DNA from: JABDOU01 sp041567895
GTDB taxonomy: Bacteria > Actinomycetota > Acidimicrobiia > Spongiisociales > SHLN01
Direction: 5' to 3'
Length of the DNA: 41,530 nt
Assembly (NCBI GenBank): GCA_041567895.1
Contig: JBFGAX010000018.1
Span: forward strand, 1-41,530
Each line of letters begins with the position of its first letter. Positions within the stretch are counted from its first letter, which is position 1. Positions 32,533-40,471 of this stretch are shown here, piece by piece. The notes under the pieces are model-generated. The model made no database searches. It had not been told where the DNA came from and saw only the letters and a program-made list of their open reading frames with translations. Both the position numbers and the translations under genes were made by a program.

Positions 32533-34301
32533 CAGGTGGCTGCTTCTTCGGTTGCCTCTTCGGCCTGAGCCTTGAGCCACGCGTCCTGAGCCATCTCTTC
32601 GTGATGGAGCTCTCGAGAACGTCTGACGTTCGGTATCAAGCCCTCGGGCCGCTTGAGCATCATGTACACCAGTATGACGCCGTAGATCAGCAGCTTGAAC
32701 TCACCGAATTCCTGGAGCAGTCCGGGTTGCCGGGGACCGCCGAGGACGCCGATCAACACCAGCGCACCGGCCGCAACACCGACGATGTTGCCCATACCAC
32801 CGACGATGACGATCACGAGGATGACGATCGATATCAGCAGCTCGAACGAAGTCGGAAAAATCGAACCGAGCTTTGCGGAGAACAGTGCTCCGCCGAGGGA
32901 CGCGAGAACGGCGCCGACCACGAAGGCCGACAGCTTGGCTTTGACGGTGTCGATGCCCATGACCTCTGCGACCGACTCGTCTTCCCGCATCGCAGTCCAC
33001 GCGCGACCAACCCGCGAGTTGAGCAAGGCATACGACACCCAGGCCGCCAGAAGAACCAGTGCCGTTGCGAAATACAGAATGTATTCAGGATCCGAACCCG
33101 AAACCGTATCGAAACCGAGTGGAATCCCGGGAATGTTGCGGATTCCGCCCGCCCCGCCAAACCACGGGGCTGCTGCATCCGACAGGAACGTGATACGGAC
33201 GATTTCGCCGAAACCGAGCGTCACGATCGCCAGATAATCGCCACGCAAACGGATCACGGGGGTACCGACGAAGATTCCGGCGAGCGCCCCGACCACCACC
33301 ACAATCGGCAGCGTGTACCACCATGGCCACTCAGGAGCGAAGAATGGGGAAAGTGGGCTGGTGAGGATGGCGGACGTGTAGGCGCCAACGGCAAAGAATG
33401 CCACGTATCCCAGATCCAGGAGGCCGGCGAATCCAACGACGATATTCAAGCCAAGACCCATCAGGAGGAAGATCGCAGTCGTTGCGAGGATCTCGGAAAG
33501 CAAGCTGCCGAGCAGCCACGGTGCGATGATTACAACGGCGAGCGTGATCGCCGCGACGATCAACGACTTCCTCCGACGTTCCGCTGGATCGGGATCGTCC
33601 AGATATTCGACAATCCGAGATCGCTCCTGCTTGTCACGACCCCCGATGAAGAACCCTGCCGCCGCGACGAGGATCGCCGGAATGACCCTGAGAGCAGCCG
33701 CTCTGTAAATGAAACGGGTAGTCGAACCGAGACCGATTGTTCGCAAGATCTGCGAGATCACATCCTCCAACATCGCAACGACGAAGATCGCACCGACCGC
33801 AAACAAGATCTGGCGCCGGAGTTTGTCGCTGACGAGATGCAGAGCACCGCCGATGGCGCCCAGGAGCGTGGAGATCAGAATCAACAACACGATACCAACC
33901 CCCAGGTTGGGATCTCCGACGCTGTCGCTGAACGTGAGTGTGGCAACCAGCTTGGGACTGAGCCGGATGAAAACGTCCCGCAGATCGAGGAGATGGGTGA
34001 TGAGCACAAATACCGAGAGAACAGCACCGCCTATGACTCCAACAACAGCACCTGCAACTACCTGCCGGGAGCTGACAGCATGTGCTTCCATTCCTTCGAG
34101 CACTTCTTCGGACCCGACCTGGTATCCGGCGCGGGGTACGTACGAAAACAGCGCCAGAAAGCCGAGGCTCAGGAACGGATGAATGATCTTGCGGGAATCA
34201 AAATCTTCGACCATGCCGATCGCAGAAATGAACACCATGACGACGCCCGCCACGAGCCCGGCCCGCAAGAGTTTCCTGAAATCGAGCTCTCCCCGGATCA
34301 T
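32532..34301 (-). CDS. livM: Branched-chain amino-acid ABC transporter permease, LivM type, N-terminally extended
   Basis: A 589-residue permease, about 250 residues longer than typical LivM. Residues 1-220 hold about five extra hydrophobic segments, ending in a charged cytoplasmic linker (about 225-248, DKQERSRIVEYLDDPDPAERRR). The conserved LivM core follows, with LNIVVGFAGLLDLGYVAFFAVGAY, the ATPase-contact loop near AWTAMREDESVAEVMGI and the GGMGNIVG motif. A short soluble tail ends the protein. Overlaps livH by 4 bp (ATGA). Confidence 0.9.
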   Translation of the reverse strand: MIRGELDFRKLLRAGLVAGVVMVFISAIGMVEDFDSRKIIHPFLSLGFLALFSYVPRAGYQVGSEEVLEGMEAHAVSSRQVVAGAVVGVIGGAVLSVFVLITHLLDLRDVFIRLSPKLVATLTFSDSVGDPNLGVGIVLLILISTLLGAIGGALHLVSDKLRRQILFAVGAIFVVAMLEDVISQILRTIGLGSTTRFIYRAAALRVIPAILVAAAGFFIGGRDKQERSRIVEYLDDPDPAERRRKSLIVAAITLAVVIIAPWLLGSLLSEILATTAIFLLMGLGLNIVVGFAGLLDLGYVAFFAVGAYTSAILTSPLSPFFAPEWPWWYTLPIVVVVGALAGIFVGTPVIRLRGDYLAIVTLGFGEIVRITFLSDAAAPWFGGAGGIRNIPGIPLGFDTVSGSDPEYILYFATALVLLAAWVSYALLNSRVGRAWTAMREDESVAEVMGIDTVKAKLSAFVVGAVLASLGGALFSAKLGSIFPTSFELLISIVILVIVIVGGMGNIVGVAAGALVLIGVLGGPRQPGLLQEFGEFKLLIYGVILVYMMLKRPEGLIPNVRRSRELHHEEMAQDAWLKAQAEEATEEAAT

Positions 34302-35407
34302 GCCCGCTCATCTTCCGAGAGTCGCTCTCCCAACAGACCGGTCGGACGGAACACGAGCACCAGGACAAGCGCGAAAAACGCAACGACATCCTTGAGTTGA
34401 GAGACGCCGGGGATTCCCCACCCGTCGAGTATCAAAAGAGGGCCGACGCCCTCGAACAAGCCGAGGAGCACCCCACCGAGCATGGCTCCGGCGAGATTGC
34501 CGATGCCGCCGAGCACCGCGGCGGTGAACGCCTTGATCCCGGGCAGAAACCCGGTGTCGAATGACACACCCCTGAAGAGCAGCGCCCACAGTGAGCCGGC
34601 GATCCCTGCCATCGCCCCCCCGACGGCGAACGTCGTTACGATCGTCCGATCCACGTTGATCCCCATGAGTGCGGCGATTTCCTTGTCCTCTGCAACCGCT
34701 CGCATGGATCGTCCGGTTCGGGTCTTTTCAACGAACAAATACAGGGCGATCATGCTGACAATCGCAATCGCGATCACGAGGACTTTGGTTGCCTCCAGCT
34801 TCAGCCAACCGAGACCAAACAGATCAATTTTGGCGAGCAGCCATGCCGGCGGCTGCGGAACGCTCTTGTTGGCGACTCCAAAGAGGAACGCGGCTGAGTA
34901 CTGAAGGAAGAAGGAGACACCAATCGAGGTAATGAGGGGAATCAGGCGCGGTGCGTTTCTCAACGGTCGATATGCGATCCGCTCAACGAGTACCGCAACA
35001 ATCGTCGCTGTAAACGTTGCAGAGAGGATCACGAGGATGAGCGCCAGCACAAAGTTGTTGATCCACAGGCCTGTGTCGAAAAAGTAACTCGCCATGAAGA
35101 AACTCGTCATGGCGCCGCTCATGAAGACTTCGCCATGGGCGAAGTTGATGAACCCGAGCACACCGTAGACCATGGAATAGCCCAGGGCGATGAGCCCGTA
35201 GGCGGCTCCCTGGGCGAGGCCGCCGACGACCAGATCGCGCCAGGCGGCTGCGGAAGGACCTTCTCCTCCCGCGAACTTGACGATGGTGCCGATGAGGCCC
35301 ACCGCGATGAAAACAATGGCGCCGACCCTAAGCGCATTGAGGAACATGTCGACCCAGTTGAATCGGGATCGTCTGATCCTGTCGATGGTTTCGGTGGCAC
35401 TTACCAC
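34298..35407 (-). CDS. livH: Branched-chain amino-acid ABC transporter permease, LivH type
   Basis: A 369-residue permease with about eight membrane segments. LivH landmarks are GLAQGAAYGLIALGYSMVYGVLGFINFAHGEV, RSMRAVAEDKEIAALMGINVDR (the ATPase-contact loop) and GGIGNLAGAMLGG. The start is a GTG at 35407 with only a weak ribosome binding site; an internal ATG (residue 21) is the alternative. It lies 100 bp downstream of livK, across a strong hairpin. Confidence 0.92.
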   Translation of the reverse strand: MVSATETIDRIRRSRFNWVDMFLNALRVGAIVFIAVGLIGTIVKFAGGEGPSAAAWRDLVVGGLAQGAAYGLIALGYSMVYGVLGFINFAHGEVFMSGAMTSFFMASYFFDTGLWINNFVLALILVILSATFTATIVAVLVERIAYRPLRNAPRLIPLITSIGVSFFLQYSAAFLFGVANKSVPQPPAWLLAKIDLFGLGWLKLEATKVLVIAIAIVSMIALYLFVEKTRTGRSMRAVAEDKEIAALMGINVDRTIVTTFAVGGAMAGIAGSLWALLFRGVSFDTGFLPGIKAFTAAVLGGIGNLAGAMLGGVLLGLFEGVGPLLILDGWGIPGVSQLKDVVAFFALVLVLVFRPTGLLGERLSEDERA

Positions 35408-35445
35408 CTTATGAAACCTGCATCAAATGGTCGGTTTCCGACAGC

Positions 35446-35483
35446 CCGGAACGGTGCAGCCAACTGTGGCTGCACCGTTCCGG
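35446..35483 (-). terminator. 17-bp hairpin between livK and livH (attenuator or mRNA-stabilising)
   Basis: CCGGAACGGTGCAGCCA (35446-35462) pairs perfectly with TGGCTGCACCGTTCCGG (35467-35483) around a 4-base loop. No T-run follows on the minus strand. Position and form parallel the hairpin in the sugar-importer operon at 12924-12956. A role in keeping binding-protein message in excess is likely. Confidence 0.75.
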
Positions 35484-35506
35484 ATCGGAGTAGGTCATTG
35501 CCTCGC

Positions 35507-36769
35507 TTATGGCGAGAACTCGAATACGACGTTGGCCTTGGCGGCCTCGACATCGTTCGGCGAGTCGTTGCGGATGACGGTGATGAGCTGCGCACCACAG
35601 TCACCAAAGTCGTCACACGTGATCGGCCCGATGATGCCGTCGAGCGAGATGGCATTCAACGCATCCCGCACGCCTTGCCTGTCGACATACAACGTGCCGT
35701 CAACGTCGGTAGCGCTTTCCTCAATCGCCTTCAACAACATCGTCGTTGCGTCGTAGCTGTGAGCCCAGAAGGCAGCCGACGGTGCCTCACCGTATTGCTC
35801 CTGATAGGCCGTGAGGAACGCATCACCGGAGACGCCCGTGATGCTGTTCTCGTTGGCACCGAAACGCGTGTCCGGACCGGAGTGATACCACCCGGCAGCT
35901 TCCGGGATCTCCAGGAAGTTGTCGACCAGCGAGGCGTCCGCCCCGATCAATGTGACGTCTTCCATGCCGGCTACTCCACGCACCTGCTGGGCGATGAAGT
36001 TGATTTCCGGTGGGAACGTCGGCGTGAACAACATGTCCGGGCCACCGGCTGCGACCTCGGTGAGTACCGCCGTCATGTCGGTGTCGCCCTTGTTGACGGC
36101 CGTGAATACCGATACCTCGCCGCCGAGCTCCTCAAAGGCCGCCTGGAAGGCGGACGAGAGACCGAACGTGTAGAGGTCGCCATCGTGGATGACACCGGCA
36201 TTACGCATACCAAGCTCGTTGAAGGCGAACTCGGCAACGGCCCGACCCTGGTAGAGGTCGTTATGAGCGGTTCGGTAGTACCCGACGTTGTAGTCCGATG
36301 ACGCATTTCCCGCCAGGTCAGACGTCAGAGCCGGGGACGTGTTCGAACCCGAAATCATGACGAGACCAGCGTCGGAGATGAGCGGCATCGCAGCTCCGGC
36401 TGCACCGGAACACGAGGTTCCGATGACACCGAGGATCTGCGGATCAGACACGATGGTTTGTGCGCCTGCCTGGCCACCGTCTGCCGAGCAGAGGTCGTCG
36501 AGACCGGTACCCATCGAAATCGGATGTCCGAGAATCTCGCCGTAATCCTGAATCGCCAGTTCAACGCCTCGCTGGTTTGGAATACCCAGGAAGGAGACGT
36601 CACCGGTGATCGCATTGAACGATCGGATCTGGACGGCTTCGCCGTCAGGAATAGCTACCTGACCGAGTGGACCTGCCACGGGGGGCTCGGTGCCACCACC
36701 GCATGCGGCGGCCACGAGCGCCAGGGCAAGTACCACGCCCGTCAGCGTTTTGAATCGTCTTTGTTTCAC
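35507..36769 (-). CDS. livK: Branched-chain amino-acid-type ABC transporter substrate-binding lipoprotein
   Basis: A 420-residue type I periplasmic-binding-fold protein. The GTG at 36769 lies six bases after GAGGAGG and is preferred to the upstream ATGs, which overlap that ribosome binding site. The signal peptide ends in the lipobox LVAAAC, followed by a GGG linker. The core has RGVELAIQDYGEILGHPI, IVSDPQILGVIGTSCSGAAGAAMPLISDAGLVMISG and a C-terminal lobe ending KANVVFEFSP. The ligand may be a branched-chain amino acid or another small amide. First gene of the livKHMGF operon; its promoter lies in 36770-36911. Confidence 0.92.
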   Translation of the reverse strand: MKQRRFKTLTGVVLALALVAAACGGGTEPPVAGPLGQVAIPDGEAVQIRSFNAITGDVSFLGIPNQRGVELAIQDYGEILGHPISMGTGLDDLCSADGGQAGAQTIVSDPQILGVIGTSCSGAAGAAMPLISDAGLVMISGSNTSPALTSDLAGNASSDYNVGYYRTAHNDLYQGRAVAEFAFNELGMRNAGVIHDGDLYTFGLSSAFQAAFEELGGEVSVFTAVNKGDTDMTAVLTEVAAGGPDMLFTPTFPPEINFIAQQVRGVAGMEDVTLIGADASLVDNFLEIPEAAGWYHSGPDTRFGANENSITGVSGDAFLTAYQEQYGEAPSAAFWAHSYDATTMLLKAIEESATDVDGTLYVDRQGVRDALNAISLDGIIGPITCDDFGDCGAQLITVIRNDSPNDVEAAKANVVFEFSP

Positions 36770-36911
36770 GTATTTCCTCCTCATCGTCGAACGCCAAGTG
36801 CGGCGCAAGACACAACCGATCGAAGATCGGCGAAAACCATGTTAGGGACCATGGGGACCGACATTCAAGAGCACTGGCCGCTCTCGCAATATGCACGCAT
36901 AGGATGATCGC

Positions 36912-37814
36912 ATGTCCAAGACACATCAAGCCCTCCGCGACGATCGCAACGAATCCGTGCTGATCTACGTGAACGGTGAATTGTTGCCCCGCCCGGACGC
37001 AAAAGTGTCGGTGTTCGATTCGGCTTTTCTGGTGGGAGACGGGGTCTGGGAGGGGATTCGGCTCCACGAAGGCAAGCTTGCGTTTCTCGATCGCCATTTG
37101 GACCGGCTCTACGCAGGCGCCAGAGCCATCGACCTCGACATTGGTATGACGAGAGCCGAACTCACACGCGAGATCGAGCGAACCCTGGAAGCAAACGACA
37201 TGACGAGCGACGTTCACATCCGTTTGATGGTGACCCGCGGTAACAAAAAGACGCCGTCGCAGCACCCCGACCTGATTGTTGGAAGGCCAACCATCGTCAT
37301 CATCGCCGAGCACAAGGCTGCAGATCCGACGGTTACGACCGCGGGCATCAAGCTTTTCACCTCGACCGTTCGCCGTCCCGGACCGGAGGTTCTCGACCAG
37401 CGCCTGAACTGCCACTCCAAACTTCACGAAGTGATTGCGCTGATCCAGGCATACAAGGCGGGTGCAGACGAAGCCCTCATGCTGGATCCGACGGGCCATG
37501 TGGCCACGTGCAACTCGACCAACTTCTTCATCGTCAAAAGCGGCGAGGTGTGGACGTCGACCGGCGAGTATTGCCTCAATGGCATCACGAGAGGGCTCGT
37601 CATCGAGTTGGCCACGGCCGAAGGTATGCCCTCGTTTGAAAAACCATTCTCCCTCACGGACGTTTACGCGGCGGACGAAGCATTCGTCACGGGCACATTC
37701 GGCGCTCTCACGCCGGTGATCGAAGTGGACGGGCGAATGATCGGCGACGGCCGCACGGGACCGGTCACGGCGCAGCTTTCTGCGGCCTACCGCCGGCTCA
37801 TACACTCGCTATGA
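36912..37814 (+). CDS. Class IV PLP-dependent aminotransferase (branched-chain/D-amino-acid type)
   Basis: A 300-residue fold-type IV aminotransferase. VFDSAFLVGDGVWEGIRLHEGKL is the typical N-terminal part. Lys170 in QRLNCHSKL is the predicted PLP Schiff-base lysine. GADEALMLDPTGHVATCNSTNFFIV and CLNGITRGLVIELA complete the phosphate-binding site. Substrate specificity (branched-chain, D-amino acid or other) is not readable, although NCHSK in place of NxK-type IlvE motifs suggests a distinct subgroup. AGGA lies about nine bases before the ATG. It overlaps the next gene by 4 bp (ATGA), so the two are made together. Confidence 0.88.
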   Translation: MSKTHQALRDDRNESVLIYVNGELLPRPDAKVSVFDSAFLVGDGVWEGIRLHEGKLAFLDRHLDRLYAGARAIDLDIGMTRAELTREIERTLEANDMTSDVHIRLMVTRGNKKTPSQHPDLIVGRPTIVIIAEHKAADPTVTTAGIKLFTSTVRRPGPEVLDQRLNCHSKLHEVIALIQAYKAGADEALMLDPTGHVATCNSTNFFIVKSGEVWTSTGEYCLNGITRGLVIELATAEGMPSFEKPFSLTDVYAADEAFVTGTFGALTPVIEVDGRMIGDGRTGPVTAQLSAAYRRLIHSL

Positions 37815-38521
37815 CAACTCGCATCAACCTGATATCGGGACCGCGCAACATCTCCACTGCGCTCATGTACGCATTCCGGTCGCGAGGCGACACCACGGTC
37901 ATCGACGAGCCGCTGTTCGGCGCCTTTCTCGAAAAAACCGGCGTCGACCATCCGGGCCGGGCAGAAACCATCGCTTCCATGAACACGGATGTGCAGTCGG
38001 TGATTCACGGCCAGATCCTGGGTCCATTCGACTCCCCGATCGTGTTCATCAAGAACATGGGCCACCACATAGCCGAGTTCGGCGACTGGAGCTGGCTCCT
38101 GGAAGTACAGAATGTCTTTCTGACACGGGATCCAGCCGAGGTGCTCGTGTCGTTCAGTCAGAATGTTCCGAACCCGACCATCGAGCTGACCGGATTTCAA
38201 GGACAGGTGCGGCTGCAACGGTATCTCCGGGAAGCGGGAAAACCGGCTCCCGTTTTCGATGCGCGTCAGATTTTGGAAGACCCACGATCCGCACTCGAGC
38301 AACTCTGCCACGAGCTCGACATACCATGGGATGAGGCGATGTTGTCGTGGGAGCCAGGGCCGAAACCGGAGGACGGTGCCTGGGGAGAGTTCTGGTATCA
38401 GCGAGCGTGGGCCTCGACCGGCTTCGAGCCCTACACCCCGCGCAACGTCGAAGTTCCCGAAGAGCTGTCCGACCTGCTGACTGCGTGTGAGGCTCTATAC
38501 AGCGAGCTGCGGGCCGGTTAG
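37811..38521 (+). CDS. Sulfotransferase-like P-loop protein
   Basis: A 236-residue soluble protein of the sulfotransferase-like P-loop family. The N-terminal SGPRNISTALMYAF (9-22) is a nucleotide-phosphate loop of the 5'-PSB kind. VFLTRDPAEVLVSFSQ (about 103-118) resembles the 3'-phosphate-binding loop of PAPS-dependent sulfotransferases. Whether it transfers sulfate or has been recruited to another role is unknown. Tight coupling to the aminotransferase suggests a shared pathway. The end overlaps the convergent RDD gene by 27 bp. Confidence 0.75.
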   Translation: MTTRINLISGPRNISTALMYAFRSRGDTTVIDEPLFGAFLEKTGVDHPGRAETIASMNTDVQSVIHGQILGPFDSPIVFIKNMGHHIAEFGDWSWLLEVQNVFLTRDPAEVLVSFSQNVPNPTIELTGFQGQVRLQRYLREAGKPAPVFDARQILEDPRSALEQLCHELDIPWDEAMLSWEPGPKPEDGAWGEFWYQRAWASTGFEPYTPRNVEVPEELSDLLTACEALYSELRAG

Positions 38522-39316
38522 CTGCCCGGTGGTGGCGAATCGGATTGCATCCAGGTCTTCGGCTTCTCTGAGCTTCACCGCCATCACCGTTTCGAGCAGT
38601 TCACGGGTCGGAATGTCCGGCGGAAAGCCAGAACTCCGCTCCCTGATGAGCGCTGCCAGCTCGTCGGCGATATCGGTCAATGCCGGGGTGGGCTTGCGGT
38701 GAAATCGGATGAAGTAGTCCTCAGCCAAAGCCGGGATGCGGCGATCGATCCTGGTCAAGTCGAGCCCGGCGGCCGGTATCCGTTCGGACGGGCTGAGCTC
38801 GTACACGAAAGGATCGCGTCGTGGCTCACGGGTTACGTACGTGTTTGCTGCGATATCGCCCAACCGTTGTGCGTGTTCTGACGACGCCATCGCCAGCAAA
38901 CCGACAGCGGCGAAGCTGAATCCTTCAAACAGTCGAATCGAGTTGCGGATCACAATGGAAAGCGCATCGGGGGTACCTCCGTCAGGACTCACCACTCGCA
39001 GGCCGAGGGCCGCCTTGCCCGGCGTCTTTCCGTTCCAGAGCAGTTCGAAGATCATCTCGTAGAAGACGATCAATGCCGTCCCCAACACGTACCCGACAAT
39101 CGAGAGACCCGGTATCGCCGCAAACGTTCCTATGCCGGTTGCGATCAATCCGCGCACCGTCCAATCGATGAGTTGCGCTCCGACCCTCGACCCGATGCCC
39201 GCCAATGGGAGGGCGAAGGCAAAACCCTCAGCCGTCTCGATCTGGATCAAATTCTGAAATGTCCGCCCGTCGGCGACGAGATGCGAGGTCACCGGATCCT
39301 TGTGTTCTACGCTCAT
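38495..39316 (-). CDS. RDD-domain membrane protein
   Basis: A 273-residue membrane protein. The RDD domain (about 38-165) has the Arg/Asp pair in GSRVGAQLIDW, the TPGKAALGLRVV motif and the closing QRLGDIAANTYV. Three hydrophobic segments are visible. A soluble, charged C-terminal region of about 100 residues follows. Function is unknown, though some RDD proteins are linked to ion or osmotic stress. In many actinobacteria it is found beside SpoIIM-like and DUF58 genes, as here. Confidence 0.87.
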   Translation of the reverse strand: MSVEHKDPVTSHLVADGRTFQNLIQIETAEGFAFALPLAGIGSRVGAQLIDWTVRGLIATGIGTFAAIPGLSIVGYVLGTALIVFYEMIFELLWNGKTPGKAALGLRVVSPDGGTPDALSIVIRNSIRLFEGFSFAAVGLLAMASSEHAQRLGDIAANTYVTREPRRDPFVYELSPSERIPAAGLDLTRIDRRIPALAEDYFIRFHRKPTPALTDIADELAALIRERSSGFPPDIPTRELLETVMAVKLREAEDLDAIRFATTGQLTGPQLAV

Positions 39317-39392
39317 GGTTCTCCGAACCGTTCAGGACTGTGAAACGGGTGCCGAAATGGTATCGACCTGTCAATACCACAAACTGAGTGCC

Positions 39393-39404
39393 GATCATAT
39401 GATC
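39393..39404. promoter_or_regulatory. 12-bp perfect palindrome in the RDD/SpoIIM divergent gap
   Basis: GATCATATGATC lies 20 bp before the start of the SpoIIM-family gene in the 108-bp gap 39317-39424. It may be an operator or part of a promoter. The short length makes chance possible. Confidence 0.3.
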
Positions 39405-39424
39405 AACAGATGTGAACCGGAGCA

Positions 39425-40471
39425 ATGACCAAGCAACAGTTTCTAGAACACGGCCGCCCGAAATGGCAGGAACTCAGACTGCTGACGGAGAAAGCCGGAC
39501 CGAGGCTCGAAGGTCTCGACCGCGGCGACGCCCGCACCATGGGCGCCCTCTACCGCTCAACCGTGGCCGATCTTGCCTACGCCACCGAGCGGTACCCGAA
39601 CGACCGCCTGATCCAGACGTTGACCGACCTCACCATCGAGGCCAGGGCTGCCATATACGCAAAGCGTTCCAGAACCATGACGTTCAGGAGCTTCTTCTTG
39701 ACCGAGTACTGGCGAATGATCACCGCCCGGCGCAATGTGTTCTGGATCGCTTTCGGATTGTTCGTGATTCCGGTCGTACTCGGCGTCGTTGCAGCGTCGC
39801 TGTTTCCGGGCGAGGTTTCGAGCAGAATGCCGCAGAATTTTCTATGGGTCACCGAGCCTCGCCCTTCCGGGACCGATATGGGCCTCACCTCACTACAGGT
39901 CGCCGAATTCTCATTTCACGTGATGATCAACAACATCCAGGTCGCCCTGTTCGCGTTCGCCCTGGGGGTCGCGTTCGGTCTCGGGACCGCATGGATGCTT
40001 GCTTACAACGGCTTCATCTTTGGTGCGCTCGGGTATCTCGCCGTGGCGGCCGGTAACGGTGCGCTCTTCGTCGAGGCCGTGGCTGCTCACGGCATGCTCG
40101 AACTCAGCTGCATTGTCGTCGCCGGGGTCGCCGGGTTGCGGGTGGCCAGAGCAGTCATCAGTCCAGGACATCGATATCGGCGGGAGCTGCTCGTCGAAGA
40201 AGCCCGCGCGGCAGCCCTGCTTGCCTGGGGAACCGCTCTGTTTCTGGTGCTCGCAGGCTTGATCGAAGGGTTTGTTTCGAGAACCGGAACGACCTGGGCA
40301 CCGAGCCTCGTCATCGGTCTCGGCCTCGGGGTTCCTTTCTGGGTGATGGTGTACCTCCGCCGGGACGACTCAGAAGCGAGCAGCCGACTTGGCCCCCAGG
40401 TACGCCGAGACAACCGCATCAGGAAACCCGTCGGGGCCGGCCTCGACGTACCGGGCGCCGCGACGGGTTAA
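39425..40471 (+). CDS. SpoIIM-family (stage II sporulation protein M-like) membrane protein
   Basis: A 348-residue membrane protein. A soluble helical N-terminus (1-100) precedes a core with FWIAFGLFVIPVVLGVVAASLF, VMINNIQVALFAFALGVAFGLGTAWMLAYNGFIFGAL and VAAHGMLELSCIVVAG, typical of the SpoIIM/DUF95 family. No sporulation genes are seen, so a general envelope role is likelier. Start ATG is preceded by CGGAG. The charged tail overlaps the convergent DUF58 gene by 102 bp. Confidence 0.87.
   Translation: MTKQQFLEHGRPKWQELRLLTEKAGPRLEGLDRGDARTMGALYRSTVADLAYATERYPNDRLIQTLTDLTIEARAAIYAKRSRTMTFRSFFLTEYWRMITARRNVFWIAFGLFVIPVVLGVVAASLFPGEVSSRMPQNFLWVTEPRPSGTDMGLTSLQVAEFSFHVMINNIQVALFAFALGVAFGLGTAWMLAYNGFIFGALGYLAVAAGNGALFVEAVAAHGMLELSCIVVAGVAGLRVARAVISPGHRYRRELLVEEARAAALLAWGTALFLVLAGLIEGFVSRTGTTWAPSLVIGLGLGVPFWVMVYLRRDDSEASSRLGPQVRRDNRIRKPVGAGLDVPGAATG

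Noticed and set aside
32403..34400. Plus-strand 665-codon frame opposite livM
   Set aside because: Rich in Arg, Asp, Gln and His with no domain; a shadow of the hydrophobic codons of livM on the other strand.
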